A stretch of DNA of 64,000 nucleotides from Bradyrhizobium sp. ARR65 (GCF_000472385.1 NZ_AWZU01000005.1:88340-152339); one strand, 5' to 3'. Counted from the stretch's first letter, positions 25,386 through 34,425 are shown. A program made the numbers and translations. The notes: a model not told the origin generated them from the letters alone.

Positions 25386-25411
25386 AAGCCGGGCTCGAGC
25401 GAGCCCGGCTT
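25386..25411 (-). terminator. Intrinsic terminator after the LysR gene
   Basis: AAGCCGGGCTC / GAGCCCGGCTT, perfect 11-bp stem, 4-nt loop; minus-strand tail TCTTTTCG. It lies about 175 bp beyond the LysR stop. Confidence 0.7.
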
Positions 25412-25585
25412 GAGGTATTGGCCACGTGAGGCCGACACAATCACCTTCCAAGAGGGATTACTGAACGTTCGCGCCACTGGAGGAGGGGGACAAATGCGCA
25501 ACGCGAATGCTCAGCGTAGAAACATTATGGTCCTCGCCACCGCCTCGCAGCAAGCATCCAGGTCGCATGTCAGACATGCGCAAAA

Positions 25586-26521
25586 TCAGGACGGCCAGCG
25601 CTGCGCTTTGCTCACGACAAAGTCACGGAACACCTGCACCCGCGCCACCGTCTTCAGCTCTTCCGGATAGACAAAATAGGTGTCGAGCTGGATGGAATCG
25701 GACTCGCCGAACAGTTGTACGAGCCGATTGTTGTCTTCGACCAGATAATCTGGCAGCGCAGCGATCCCGAGCCCCTGCTGACAGGCGCGAACCAGACCGA
25801 GAATGTTGTTGACCTTGAAGAAGGCCTCGCGCGGCCCGCTTCCGTTGCGACCTGCTTCCACAAGCCAGTTGCGGTTTTGCAGATGCGGCGCGACCTGGCC
25901 GTCGGAGAGCGTGATGATCCGATGCGAGTCGAGATCATCGAGCGTGCGCGGCGTGCCGAACCGCTTCACATATTCCGGCGAGCAATAGGCATGGAAGCCG
26001 ATCGAGAACAGCTTGCGCTGGATCAGGTCCGGCTGCGTCGGCTTGCGCGTGCGGATCGCGACATCCGCCTCGCGCATGGAGAGGTCCAGCTCCTCGTCGG
26101 TCACGATGAGCTGGATCCTGATCTCCGGATAGAGCGCGGTGAATTCGCCGAGCCGCGGTATCAGCCAGTTGATGCCGACGCCCGGCGTGGTCGTGATCTT
26201 CAGATCGCCGCTCGGGCGCTCGCGGCTGTCGGTGAGCTTGGCGCGCGCCGCCTGCAACTGCATGAAAACGTCATGCGCGGTGCGGAACAGAAGATCGCCC
26301 TGCTCGGTTAGAATGAGGCCGCGAGCATGACGATGGAACAGTGAGACCGAGAGCTCCTGTTCCAGCGCACTCACTTGTCGTGATACAGCCGACTGCGACA
26401 GTCCGAGCTGTTCGCCGGCATGCGTGAAGCTGCCCGCTTCCGCTGCTGCGTGAAACACCTTCAGCTTATCCCAGTCCATATCGCTAAATCCGTCTCGTGT
26501 CTTAGCCATGTTCGTCTTCAT
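25586..26521 (-). CDS. LysR family transcriptional regulator
   Basis: A 311-residue LysR regulator: N-terminal winged helix-turn-helix (FHAAAEAGSFTHAGEQLGLS, then QSAVSRQVSALEQELSVSLF), linker helix, and a periplasmic-binding-like effector domain (DLKITTTPGVGINWLIPRLG, then FFKVNNILGLVRACQQGLGI). Its ATG overlaps the trxB stop (ATGA), so it is translated from the trxB transcript. This makes it a candidate regulator tied to thiol redox state; the target is unknown. A second Met at residue 5 or 15 is an alternative start. Confidence 0.88.
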   Translation of the reverse strand: MKTNMAKTRDGFSDMDWDKLKVFHAAAEAGSFTHAGEQLGLSQSAVSRQVSALEQELSVSLFHRHARGLILTEQGDLLFRTAHDVFMQLQAARAKLTDSRERPSGDLKITTTPGVGINWLIPRLGEFTALYPEIRIQLIVTDEELDLSMREADVAIRTRKPTQPDLIQRKLFSIGFHAYCSPEYVKRFGTPRTLDDLDSHRIITLSDGQVAPHLQNRNWLVEAGRNGSGPREAFFKVNNILGLVRACQQGLGIAALPDYLVEDNNRLVQLFGESDSIQLDTYFVYPEELKTVARVQVFRDFVVSKAQRWPS

Positions 26522-27483
26522 TCCGCCGCGGCGCGCTCGCTGGCCCGCAAGGCTAGAAAGCGTTCGGCTTCAAGGGCGGCCATACAGCCGAGGCCGGCGG
26601 CAGTGACCGCCTGCCGATAGGTTTCGTCGGCCACGTCGCCGGCGGCGAACAGGCCGGGCACGGACGTGGCGGTCGAGTTCGGCGCCACTTCAACGTAACC
26701 TGAGGGTTTCAGCTTGACCTGGCCCTGGACAAGTTCAGTCGCGGGCGCGTGGCCGATGGCGATGAACACGCCATCCGCGCGCAATTCGTTGTGCGCCCCG
26801 GTTTTCACGTTTTTCAACCTGATATGCGTGACCTTGGCGGGGTTTTCCTCGCCGCAGATCTCGTCGACGACGCTATCCCAGACCACCTTGATCTTGGGAT
26901 GCTTGAACAACCGCTCCTGCAGGATGCGTTCGGCGCGGAAGTGATCGCGCCGGTGCACGATCGTGACCGTGGAGGCGAAATTGGTGAGGAACAGCGCCTC
27001 TTCGACCGCGGTGTTGCCGCCGCCGACCACCACCACGTCCTTGCCGCGATAGAAGAAACCGTCGCAGGTCGCACACGCCGAGACGCCAAAGCCCTTGAAC
27101 TTCTCCTCCGACCGCAGGCCGAGCCAGCGGGCTTGCGCGCCGGTGGCCAGCACCACGGTCTCGGCGAGATAGACGTCGCCGCTGTCGCAGGTCAGGCGGA
27201 ACGGCCGCCGTGCCGTCTCGAGCTTGGTGACGAGGTCGGTGACGATCTTGGTGCCGACATGGCGCGCCTGCTTCTCCATCTGCTCCATCAGCCAGGGGCC
27301 CTGGATGACGTCGGCGAAGCCCGGATAATTCTCGACATCGGTGGTGATGGTGAGCTGCCCGCCCGGCTGAATGCCCTGGATCAGCACCGGTTCCAGCATG
27401 GCGCGCGCCGCGTAGATCGCCGCCGTGTAGCCGGCCGGACCGGAGCCGATGATGACGACCTTGGCATGGATGGGCGCGGACAT
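26518..27483 (-). CDS. trxB: Thioredoxin-disulfide reductase
   Basis: Cytosolic FAD/NADPH enzyme of 321 residues that keeps thioredoxin reduced. FAD-binding GSGPAGYTAAIYAARA near residue 13, NADPH-binding VVVVGGGNTAVEEALFL near 150, redox-active C137-A-T-C140-D, and the C-terminal FAD motif LFAAGDVADETYRQAVTAAG are all present. Length is typical. It forms a two-gene operon with the overlapping LysR gene and is divergent from an Lrp-type regulator. Confidence 0.96.
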   Translation of the reverse strand: MSAPIHAKVVIIGSGPAGYTAAIYAARAMLEPVLIQGIQPGGQLTITTDVENYPGFADVIQGPWLMEQMEKQARHVGTKIVTDLVTKLETARRPFRLTCDSGDVYLAETVVLATGAQARWLGLRSEEKFKGFGVSACATCDGFFYRGKDVVVVGGGNTAVEEALFLTNFASTVTIVHRRDHFRAERILQERLFKHPKIKVVWDSVVDEICGEENPAKVTHIRLKNVKTGAHNELRADGVFIAIGHAPATELVQGQVKLKPSGYVEVAPNSTATSVPGLFAAGDVADETYRQAVTAAGLGCMAALEAERFLALRASERAAAE

Positions 27484-27663
27484 GAGGCGGATATCTCTTG
27501 CGATGCGGGGTTGATCAGCACTCGAGCGGAAGAGCGCCAGGAACGGCGTCGCGGCAGCGCCGAAAGTGTCAAATCCAAGTCTAGGACATCTGGCAAGCTA
27601 TGCAAGAATTGCAATCCAACTCGGCGAATTTTCCCTTCACGAGGCCGAGATTGCGCAGTGCAC

Positions 27664-27680
27664 GCGCAATAAAATTGCGC
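27664..27680. promoter_or_regulatory. 17-bp dyad upstream of the Lrp-type gene
   Basis: GCGCAAT-AAA-ATTGCGC, perfect 7-bp arms, 76 bp before the Lrp-type start. Lrp/AsnC proteins commonly bind such dyads in their own promoter, so autoregulation is a reasonable guess. Confidence 0.45.
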
Positions 27681-27755
27681 AAAGGGGCGAAGCTGCGCTA
27701 CAGAGTGTTGCCGCCGGCGATGCCGGCTTTGCGAGTTCCAGGAACCCTAAATCCC

Positions 27756-28235
27756 GTGTCGAAGAACTTAGACGAGATCGACCTCAAAATCCTGAGCGAG
27801 ATCCAGGCCGATGGCCGAATCACCAATGTCGAACTGGCCAAGCGCGTAGGCATTTCGCCGCCGCCCTGCTTGCGCCGTGTGCGCACGCTCGAGGAGGAGG
27901 GCTATATCCAAGGCTATCGCGGGCTGTTGGATCCGCGCAAGCTCGGCTTCGACGTCACCGTGTTTGCATCGGTGCACCTGTCGAGCCAGGCCGATGCCGA
28001 TCTGAGGGCGTTCGAGGAGTTCGTGCGCGCCGAGCCCCTGGTTCGGGAATGCTGGATGCTGTCAGGCGAGGTCGATTTCATCCTGAAATGCGTCGCCCCC
28101 GACATGGCGACGTTTCAGAATTTCGTCACGCACCTGACGGCGGCACCGCATGTCCGCAACGTCAGGACCTCCTTGGTGCTGCACAATTCCAAGTACGACG
28201 CCGCTGTGCCGTTGGAGCTCAAGACGCGCGGCTGA
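27756..28235 (+). CDS. Lrp/AsnC family transcriptional regulator
   Basis: A 159-residue regulator: N-terminal helix-turn-helix (LDEIDLKILSEIQADGRITN, then VELAKRVGISPPPCLRRVRT) and a C-terminal RAM ligand-binding domain (GFDVTVFASVHLSSQADADL, MLSGEVDFILKCVAPDM). I choose GTG 27756 (SKNLDEID), the position of the normal family N-terminus, with AGGAA upstream; ATG 27720 is an alternative. Effector is probably an amino acid. Divergent from trxB; a dyad lies between. Confidence 0.88.
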   Translation: MSKNLDEIDLKILSEIQADGRITNVELAKRVGISPPPCLRRVRTLEEEGYIQGYRGLLDPRKLGFDVTVFASVHLSSQADADLRAFEEFVRAEPLVRECWMLSGEVDFILKCVAPDMATFQNFVTHLTAAPHVRNVRTSLVLHNSKYDAAVPLELKTRG

Positions 28236-28289
28236 TGCCGCGCCGCCTGGAGGGCCGGCACGCGCTAGCATCGGCCCGGGGCGAGTGCG

Positions 28290-28694
28290 TCAGCTCTTCC
28301 TGCCCATCATCGCGTCGACGCTGATCGGGCCGCCACCCGCCGTCGCGAGATAAAGACAGCCGAAGCAGAGCGCTATCGCAAGACTCCCGCCGTTGATAAT
28401 CGGATGGAGAACCGGCGAGCCGGTCTTGAACACGTGCCCGATGAAATAAGCGAAGGCCATTTCGCCGGACAGGATGAATGCGACGATCCGGGTGAACAGG
28501 CCGATTACCAGCAGGCCGCCAAGAATGAGCTCGATCCAGCCGGCGGTCTGGATCAGCGGCGGAATGTTCGCGAAGTAGGGGACGACGGGAAATTTGAAGA
28601 TTTTGGCGACCCCGAATTGGAAGAGCAGCAGGCCGCTGATGAAGCGAAACAGGCTGAGCGCCTGCGGCTGCCACTTTGAAAAGATCTGGTCCAT
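28290..28694 (-). CDS. DoxX family membrane protein
   Basis: A 134-residue four-helix membrane protein of the DoxX family, start ATG 28694 (MDQIFSKWQPQALSLFRF) because AGGGG lies 10 nt before it; the ATG three codons upstream would abut that sequence. Segments LRFISGLLLFQFGVAKIF-like, WIELILGGLLVIGLFTRIVA, GEMAFAYFIGH and GGSLAIALCFGCLYLATAGG are typical. Members act in redox or thiosulfate-related processes, but this subfamily has no assigned role. Convergent with the Lrp-type gene. Confidence 0.85.
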   Translation of the reverse strand: MDQIFSKWQPQALSLFRFISGLLLFQFGVAKIFKFPVVPYFANIPPLIQTAGWIELILGGLLVIGLFTRIVAFILSGEMAFAYFIGHVFKTGSPVLHPIINGGSLAIALCFGCLYLATAGGGPISVDAMMGRKS

Positions 28695-28815
28695 GTCAGT
28701 CATCCCCTGTTCGACACGCGCGAACTAAGCACTAGCGCAATCGCCGCCAGCGGTCATCGGGGTGCACATCGCGGCCCGCAAATTCGAGGCATGTGCCAAG
28801 TGCGGCGCAGCAAAA

Positions 28816-28840
28816 AAAGCCGCGTGCGGGACGCGGCTTT
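28816..28840 (-). terminator. Intrinsic terminator after greA
   Basis: AAAGCCGCGT / ACGCGGCTTT, perfect 10-bp stem with loop GCGGG and, on the minus strand, a run of seven T. It lies 37 bp beyond the greA stop. Confidence 0.9.
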
Positions 28841-28876
28841 GTAGGCAAGCGTGGCGACGAGGCGATGACGCCCGGT

Positions 28877-29350
28877 CTAACGCCACTCGACTTTGGTGAT
28901 CTCATAGGCCTTGGCGCCGCCAGGCGTGTTCACCTCGACGGAAGCACCTTTCGTCTTGCCGATCAGCGCGCGCGCGAGCGGCGAGGTGATGGAGATCTTG
29001 CCCTTCTTGGCGTCGGCTTCGACTTCGCCGACGATCTGCCACACCTGCTTCTTCTCGGTATCCTCGTCCACCAAGGTGACCGTGGCGCCGAATTTGATGG
29101 TGTCGCCGGAGAGTTTTGAAATGTCGATCACGTCGGCGCGCGCAAGCTTGTCCTCGAGCTCGGCGATGCGGCCCTCGTTGTGCGACTGCTCTTCCTTCGC
29201 GGCGTGATACTCCGCATTCTCCGACAAGTCGCCATGCGAACGGGCTTCGGCGATATGCTGGATGATGCGCGGACGGTCCACCGACTGGCGTTGCTTCAAC
29301 TCGTTCGACAGCGCGGCATAGCCGACCGAAGTCATTGGAACCTTTTCCAT
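28877..29350 (-). CDS. greA: Transcription elongation factor GreA
   Basis: A 157-residue factor that stimulates RNA polymerase to cleave the backtracked transcript. The N-terminal coiled coil carries the acidic tip ([20 protein letters not shown], with the functional Asp-Glu pair), and the C-terminal globular domain has [19 protein letters not shown] and ends YEITKVEW. The length is standard. It lies about 200 bp downstream of carB on the same strand and ends in a strong terminator. Confidence 0.96.
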   Translation of the reverse strand: MEKVPMTSVGYAALSNELKQRQSVDRPRIIQHIAEARSHGDLSENAEYHAAKEEQSHNEGRIAELEDKLARADVIDISKLSGDTIKFGATVTLVDEDTEKKQVWQIVGEVEADAKKGKISITSPLARALIGKTKGASVEVNTPGGAKAYEITKVEWR

Positions 29351-29552
29351 CGTCTTTTCTGTCCTTCAGTCATGCGGGAACCATCGCAGGCCCGCATGAG
29401 ACGCATTTTCATCAGAATGGCCCGTACCTGCGACGCGGCGCCGGACCCTTCCCCACTCCGAGCCGAAACAAAACAGCCGCATGGCCGGGAGGTTCCGGCC
29501 AAGTTCGCCTTTGCTACCAATTACTTAGCGGGACGCCCGACCCGGCCAGCAA

Positions 29553-32500
29553 TCAGGTTTCGGAAAAATAGCTCTGCAGCGTGCGGACCTCAAGGTCCCC
29601 GTCGCGGTAGGCACGGACGCCCTGGGCCGCCGCTACGGCGCCTGAGAGAGTGGTGTAATAAGGCACTTTATGCAAGAGGGCAGCGCGCCGCAGCGAACGG
29701 CTGTCGGCCAGCGCTTGCGGCCCCTCCGTGGTGTTGAAGACGAGTTGGATGTCCCCATTGGTAATGGCGTCCACGATATGCGGCCGCCCCTCCAGCACCT
29801 TGTTCACCTTCTCGGCCGGAACGCCGCGGTCCGAAAGGTAGCGCTGGGTTCCGGAGGTCGCCATCACCTTAAAGCCGAGCGAGTGCAGCAGCCCCACCGC
29901 GTCCGTAATTCGGTGCTTGTCGCTGTCGCGCACCGAGACGAACACGGTGCCTTTGCGCGGCACGCGGGTTCCGCCGCCGAGCTGGCTCTTCGCGAACGCC
30001 ACCTCGAAGGAGCGATCAAGGCCCATCACTTCGCCGGTGGAGCGCATCTCCGGCCCGAGCACGGTATCGACGCCGGGGAAGCGGGCGAAGGGGAAGACGG
30101 ATTCCTTGACGCCGACATGCTTGAGCTCGCGCTTCTTCAGTTTGAAATCGGCGAGCTTCTCGCCGGCCATGATTCGGGCTGCGATCTTCGCCACCGGCGT
30201 GCCGATCACCTTGGCGACGAAGGGGACCGTGCGCGAGGCGCGCGGGTTGACCTCCAGCACATAGATCTCGCCGTCCTTGATCGCATATTGCACGTTCATC
30301 AGGCCGACCACGTCCAACCCAAGCGCGAGTTCGCGAGTTTGCCGCTCGAGCTCGGCGAGGGTCTTGGCATCGAGCGAGTGCGGCGGCAGCGAGCAGGCGG
30401 AATCGCCGGAGTGAATGCCAGCCTCCTCGATATGCTCCATGATGCCGACAACAAAGGTATCCTTGCCGTCGCTCAAGCAATCGACGTCGATCTCGGTGGC
30501 GTCGGACAGATAGCGGTCGAACAGCAGCGGGTTCTTGCCGAGGACGGTGTTGATTTGTCCGGTCTTGTCGTTCGGATAGCGCGCCTGAACATCGGCCGGC
30601 ACGAGTTCCGGCAGCGTGCCGAGCAGATAATCGGAGAGCTGGCCCTCGTCGCGGATGATCTGCATGGCGCGGCCGCCGAGCACGTAGGAGGGGCGCACCA
30701 CCAGCGGAAAGCCGAGATCGGCGGCGACGAGGCGGGCCTGCTCGACCGAATAGGCGATGCCGTTCTTCGGCTGTTTCAGATGCAGCTTGTCGAGCACGCG
30801 CTTGAAGCGGTCGCGGTCTTCGGCCAGGTCGATCGCATCCGGCGAGGTGCCGAGGATCGGCACTTCGGCGGCTTCGAGCGCCCGCGCCAGCTTGAGCGGC
30901 GTCTGGCCGCCGAACTGCACGATCACGCCGGCAAGCGTGCCGTTCTTGCGCTCGGTCGCGATGATCTCGAGCACGTCTTCCGAGGTCAGAGGCTCGAAAT
31001 ACAGGCGGTCCGCGGTATCGTAGTCGGTCGAGACCGTTTCCGGATTGCAGTTGATCATGATCGACTCGAAGCCAACATCATGCAGCGCGAAGCAGGCATG
31101 GCAGCAGCAATAGTCGAACTCGATGCCCTGGCCGATCCGGTTCGGACCGCCGCCGAGAATAACGACCTTCTTCTTGTCCGATGGCGCGCTTTCGTCCGTC
31201 GGCTGGCCCGCGAAAGGCGCCTCATAGGTCGAATACATATAGGCGGTAGGCGAGGCGAACTCGGCCGCGCAGGTGTCGATGCGCTTGAAAACGGGACGAA
31301 CGTGAAGCGCATGACGTTTTGCTCTCACCTCGGCCTCGGTGGTCTCGCTCAAGACCGCAAGGCGCGCATCGGAAAAGCCCATCGACTTCAGCATGCGCAT
31401 GGCATGGGCGTTATCAGGCAGGCCGTGCTTGCGGATCTTCTGCTCCATCTCGACGATGCCGCGCATCTCCGAGAGGAACCACGGGTCGATCTTGCAGGAA
31501 TTGAAGATGTCCTCGTTGGACCATCCGAGCCGCATCGCCTGCGCCACCTGCAGGATGCGGTTCGGCGTCGGCGTGCCGAGCGCGGCGCGGATCGCGTTCT
31601 TGTCGTCGCCGCGGCCCAAGCCGCCGATCTCGATCTCGTCGAGGCCGGTGAGGCCGGTCTCGAGGCCGCGGAGCGCCTTCTGCAGACTCTCCTGAAAGGT
31701 GCGGCCGATCGCCATCACCTCGCCGACCGATTTCATCGAGGTCGTCAGCGTGGTGGAGGCACCCGGAAATTTCTCGAACGCAAAGCGCGGAATCTTGGTG
31801 ACCACGTAATCGATGGTCGGCTCGAACGAGGCCGGCGTCGCGCCGCCGGTGATGTCGTTGGCAATCTCGTCGAGCGTGTAGCCGACCGCAAGCTTCGCGG
31901 CGACCTTGGCGATCGGAAAGCCCGTCGCCTTCGAGGCGAGCGCGGAGGAGCGCGACACCCGCGGATTCATCTCGATCACGACCATGCGCCCGTCGACCGG
32001 ATTGACGCCGAACTGCACGTTGGAGCCGCCGGTCTCCACGCCGATCTCGCGCAGCACCGCGATCGCGGCATCGCGCATGATCTGATATTCCTTGTCGGTG
32101 AGCGTCAGCGCGGGCGCCACCGTGATGGAGTCGCCGGTGTGCACGCCCATCGGATCGAAGTTCTCGATCGAACAGACGATGATGCAATTGTCCTTCTTAT
32201 CGCGCACCACCTCCATCTCGAACTCTTTCCACCCCAGAACGGATTCCTCGATCAGAACCTCGTTGGTGGGCGAGGCATCGAGGCCGCGCTCGATGATGTC
32301 GAGGAACTCTTCCTTGTTGTAGGCGATGCCGCCGCCAGTACCGCCCATGGTGAAGGAGGGGCGGATGATCGCCGGCAGTCCGACGTCGTTGAGTGCCATC
32401 AACGCTTCGGCCAGCGCCTGCTGCTGATAGCGCTTGCGCCGTTCACCCTCGCCGAGCGTCCATTGCCGCTCGAACTCTTCAAGCTCCGCCCCCGAAAGCT

Positions 32501-33017
32501 TTGCGCGGTCGGCGAGATATTTGTCGCGATCGGCCTTCTTGAGCGCGGAGGCGTTGGCCAGCCGCGATTTCGGCGTCTGCAGGCCGATCTTTTCCATCGC
32601 GTTACGGAAGAGCTGGCGGTCCTCCGCCTTGTCGATGGCATCGGCGGTGGCGCCGATCATTTCGACGTCGAATTTGGCGAGCGTGCCTTGCCGGCGCAGC
32701 GACAGCGCACAGTTGAGCGCGGTCTGGCCGCCCATGGTCGGCAGGAGCGCGAAGCCGCCGGGAATGACGTGGCGCTCCTTCTCGATGATCCTCGCGACGA
32801 TGTCGGGCGTGATCGGCTCGATATAGGTCGCGTCCGCCAGTTCCGGATCCGTCATGATGGTGGCCGGATTGGAATTGACGAGGACGATCCGATAGCCTTC
32901 CTCCTTCAGCGCCTTGACCGCCTGTGTACCCGAATAGTCGAATTCGCAGGCCTGGCCGATCACGATCGGGCCGGCGCCAATGATCAGGATGGTGGATATG
33001 TCGGTTCGTTTGGGCAT
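29553..33017 (-). CDS. carB: Carbamoyl-phosphate synthase large subunit
   Basis: Large subunit of 1154 residues from ATG 33017 ([20 protein letters not shown]). Two ATP-grasp halves are visible: the carboxyphosphate half ([18 protein letters not shown], about residue 170) and the carbamate half beginning [20 protein letters not shown], with [14 protein letters not shown]. The C-terminal MGS-like allosteric domain contains [15 protein letters not shown] and [12 protein letters not shown]. It makes carbamoyl phosphate for arginine and pyrimidine synthesis with the glutaminase CarA, encoded 2.7 kb upstream on the same strand. The ATG lies 33 nt after an intrinsic terminator, suggesting attenuation or a promoter overlapping that hairpin. 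Confidence 0.97.
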   Translation of the reverse strand: MPKRTDISTILIIGAGPIVIGQACEFDYSGTQAVKALKEEGYRIVLVNSNPATIMTDPELADATYIEPITPDIVARIIEKERHVIPGGFALLPTMGGQTALNCALSLRRQGTLAKFDVEMIGATADAIDKAEDRQLFRNAMEKIGLQTPKSRLANASALKKADRDKYLADRAKLSGAELEEFERQWTLGEGERRKRYQQQALAEALMALNDVGLPAIIRPSFTMGGTGGGIAYNKEEFLDIIERGLDASPTNEVLIEESVLGWKEFEMEVVRDKKDNCIIVCSIENFDPMGVHTGDSITVAPALTLTDKEYQIMRDAAIAVLREIGVETGGSNVQFGVNPVDGRMVVIEMNPRVSRSSALASKATGFPIAKVAAKLAVGYTLDEIANDITGGATPASFEPTIDYVVTKIPRFAFEKFPGASTTLTTSMKSVGEVMAIGRTFQESLQKALRGLETGLTGLDEIEIGGLGRGDDKNAIRAALGTPTPNRILQVAQAMRLGWSNEDIFNSCKIDPWFLSEMRGIVEMEQKIRKHGLPDNAHAMRMLKSMGFSDARLAVLSETTEAEVRAKRHALHVRPVFKRIDTCAAEFASPTAYMYSTYEAPFAGQPTDESAPSDKKKVVILGGGPNRIGQGIEFDYCCCHACFALHDVGFESIMINCNPETVSTDYDTADRLYFEPLTSEDVLEIIATERKNGTLAGVIVQFGGQTPLKLARALEAAEVPILGTSPDAIDLAEDRDRFKRVLDKLHLKQPKNGIAYSVEQARLVAADLGFPLVVRPSYVLGGRAMQIIRDEGQLSDYLLGTLPELVPADVQARYPNDKTGQINTVLGKNPLLFDRYLSDATEIDVDCLSDGKDTFVVGIMEHIEEAGIHSGDSACSLPPHSLDAKTLAELERQTRELALGLDVVGLMNVQYAIKDGEIYVLEVNPRASRTVPFVAKVIGTPVAKIAARIMAGEKLADFKLKKRELKHVGVKESVFPFARFPGVDTVLGPEMRSTGEVMGLDRSFEVAFAKSQLGGGTRVPRKGTVFVSVRDSDKHRITDAVGLLHSLGFKVMATSGTQRYLSDRGVPAEKVNKVLEGRPHIVDAITNGDIQLVFNTTEGPQALADSRSLRRAALLHKVPYYTTLSGAVAAAQGVRAYRDGDLEVRTLQSYFSET

Positions 33018-33050
33018 CAACTCTTTCGGGGCTTTGAATAGGCACAAAAA

Positions 33051-33076
33051 AAGGGCGCGCCTATCGCGCGTCCCTT
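33051..33076 (-). terminator. Intrinsic terminator/attenuator just before carB
   Basis: Stem AAGGGCGCGC pairs with GCGCG-t-CCCTT (one bulged T), loop CTATC; the minus-strand side ends in seven T. It ends 33 nt before the carB ATG, leaving almost no room for a separate carB promoter. Confidence 0.75.
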
Positions 33077-33113
33077 ACAGCCAAGGCGCGTGGTCGTCGC
33101 GCGCGGCTGGTCT

Positions 33114-33281
33114 TTAGACCAGTTTCTGCAGCCGCGAAAGGGCCTTGAGCCGCCTGTCAACCGGCAATTTGTAAAGTTTGAGCCGTTCCCGCCGCGAGCG
33201 CACGAGGAGGACCACCAGCGCGGCGCTGACGCTCAAGCCGCCGACCCAGCCGAGATCGGTCGGGCCGAGCAGCGAGAGCAC
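33114..33281 (-). CDS. Small hypothetical membrane protein
   Basis: Possible 55-residue protein from GTG 33281: LSLLGPTDLGWVGGLSVSAA, then LVVLLVRSRRERLKLYKLPV and a basic tail DRRLKALSRLQKLV. One hydrophobic helix is followed by an Arg/Lys-rich cytosolic end. The start signal is weak (GGCGG). It lies between the tRNA-shaped element and the terminator before carB, all on the minus strand, which is the main reason to list it. It may equally be non-coding leader. Confidence 0.35.
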   Translation of the reverse strand: MLSLLGPTDLGWVGGLSVSAALVVLLVRSRRERLKLYKLPVDRRLKALSRLQKLV

Positions 33282-33370
33282 GATGCCGCCGGCCGCCCCG
33301 GATGGAGCCCGCCTCCGCCCTTGGGCTGCGGCGAGGCAGCCTTCGCTCACTTCGCTACGACGGAGTAGGA

Positions 33371-33435
33371 ACTGGCTCGCCCAGCCGAAGCTCGCGAAGC
33401 CAATGACTGGCTCGCCCAGCCGAAGCTTGCGAAGC
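33371..33435. repeat. 30-bp direct repeat, two copies
   Basis: The 30-bp unit beginning ACTGGCTCGCCCAGCCGAAG and ending CGCGAAGC/TGCGAAGC occurs at 33371-33400 and 33406-33435, differing at one base (C/T) and separated by CAATG. It lies directly 3' of the tRNA-shaped element in the minus-strand reading. Similar GAAGCTTGCGAAGC modules recur in this genus. Confidence 0.8.
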
Positions 33436-33445
33436 GAGCGAAGGC

Positions 33446-33522
33446 TGGAGGCCCGGCCTGGATTTGAACCAGGATAAAGGACGATGCACCGCCCTCGCGT
33501 TGACGCGTTCCGCCACCGGGCC
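33446..33522 (-). tRNA. tRNA-shaped element with non-canonical anticodon arm (pseudo-tRNA or tRNA-like RNA)
   Basis: Minus-strand 77-nt element: perfect 7-bp acceptor GGCCCGG/CCGGGCC, U73, encoded CCA, TG at positions 8-9, a 3-bp D stem GCG/CGC as in class II tRNAs, and a perfect T arm CCTGG-TTCAAAT-CCAGG. The middle does not fit any tRNA: the best stem is AGGGCG/CGTCCT (6 bp with one G-U) closing a 6-nt loop GTGCAT, with no U33, and the D loop lacks the GG pair. No amino acid can be assigned. It is either a decayed class II tRNA gene or a structured RNA with tRNA ends. Confidence 0.6.
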
Positions 33523-33593
33523 GAAGCGATCATCGCCGATCCAGCGGGAGCGGGCTACCCTAAGCGGATATTAACCCTAACTAATAGGCGTGA

Positions 33594-34298
33594 TCAGGTC
33601 CGAGCCAAGGCGTGGTGCGCGACAAAGGTCATGCGCCAGGGGTTGTGGCCGATATTGTGGCCGGCGCGCGCGGCGGAAAACCCGCGTTTGGCGAGCTTGG
33701 CGATCATGTCGGCCTCGCCATAGCGCTGCAGTCCGACCCGTGAGCGCAATTGCCGATAGTCCGACAGCGCCGTCGCCAGCAGCCCGATCAGAGCATCCTT
33801 CAAGAAGCCGTGCCTGGCCGCAAAGCGCAACAGCGCGTAGATATCCATGGGCATGCCGACCTCGGGGCGGAGCACATCGCCGATGACCAGCCGCCCGGAC
33901 GGTCTGAGCAGCTTGCGAACGACGTCGAGCGCGGAATCCAGCTCCTCCGGCGTCATGTACTGGACTACGGAATTCATCACCACCAGATCGACGGAATTTT
34001 CCGGCATTTTCCGCACGTCTTCCAGCGAGCGCACCCGGATCTTGGTGTTTGGGGCATAGCGCGCGATCAGCCGGCCACGCACGCCCGGCGCCGGCTCGGC
34101 GAGGATCAAGAGGCCACAGGCTTCCGCCACGTTGGCGGCGAACAGAGCCTCGCCGCAGGAATAGTCCAGCACCACCTGATCCTTCGCGGTGATGTAGCCG
34201 ATGATGTCACGCGCAATCAGTTTAAAATGCAGGTCGCGATGCCGCTTGCTTGCATAAATCGTATGCGTGGAATCGTAATAATCGATCCAATCTTCCAT
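33594..34298 (-). CDS. Class I SAM-dependent methyltransferase
   Basis: Rossmann-type methyltransferase of 234 residues from ATG 34298 (MEDWIDYYDSTHTIYASKRH). The SAM motif I region is VVLDYSCGEALFAANVAEAC, motif II-like VDLVVMNSVVQYMTPEEL, and motif III VRKLLRPSGRLVIGDVLRPE. The C-terminal part (GLQRYGEADMIAKLAKRGFS) is typical of the UbiE/MenG-like superfamily, but the substrate is unknown. Longer in-frame starts exist but reach into the dps promoter region. Divergent from dps. Confidence 0.8.
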   Translation of the reverse strand: MEDWIDYYDSTHTIYASKRHRDLHFKLIARDIIGYITAKDQVVLDYSCGEALFAANVAEACGLLILAEPAPGVRGRLIARYAPNTKIRVRSLEDVRKMPENSVDLVVMNSVVQYMTPEELDSALDVVRKLLRPSGRLVIGDVLRPEVGMPMDIYALLRFAARHGFLKDALIGLLATALSDYRQLRSRVGLQRYGEADMIAKLAKRGFSAARAGHNIGHNPWRMTFVAHHALART

Positions 34299-34334
34299 GG
34301 CGTCTCGAAGTTCGGGAATGTGAGTTCCTGTCAC

Positions 34335-34359
34335 GGAACCGGCGTATGCATAACGCGTT
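34335..34359 (+). promoter_or_regulatory. EcfG-type (general stress response) promoter of dps
   Basis: GGAAC (34335-34339), 16-bp spacer, CGTT (34356-34359): an exact match to the -35/-10 pattern of EcfG sigma factors in alphaproteobacteria. It lies 66 bp before the dps start codon. Confidence 0.7.
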
Positions 34360-34425
34360 AACGGGTTCGCCGATCCGTGTCCATCGCCAGGTCCCAACAG
34401 GCAGGTCCTAACAGGAAGGTGTAAC

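Noticed and set aside
29670..33041. A 1123-codon open frame on the plus strand opposite carB
   Set aside because: It mirrors carB codons in high-GC DNA, is very rich in Arg, His, Asp and Gly, has no domain or start signal, and carB is unmistakable.
33446..33522. Reading the tRNA-shaped element as one piece of the split alphaproteobacterial tmRNA
   Set aside because: A contiguous cloverleaf including a D arm and an anticodon-position stem is present, and no tag-coding part is nearby; the two-piece tmRNA has a different permuted layout.
33282..33533. N-terminal extension of the small frame at 33114 through the direct repeats and the tRNA-shaped element
   Set aside because: Translation across structured RNA and repeats is implausible; the extra residues are Arg/Ser/Gly-rich low-complexity sequence.
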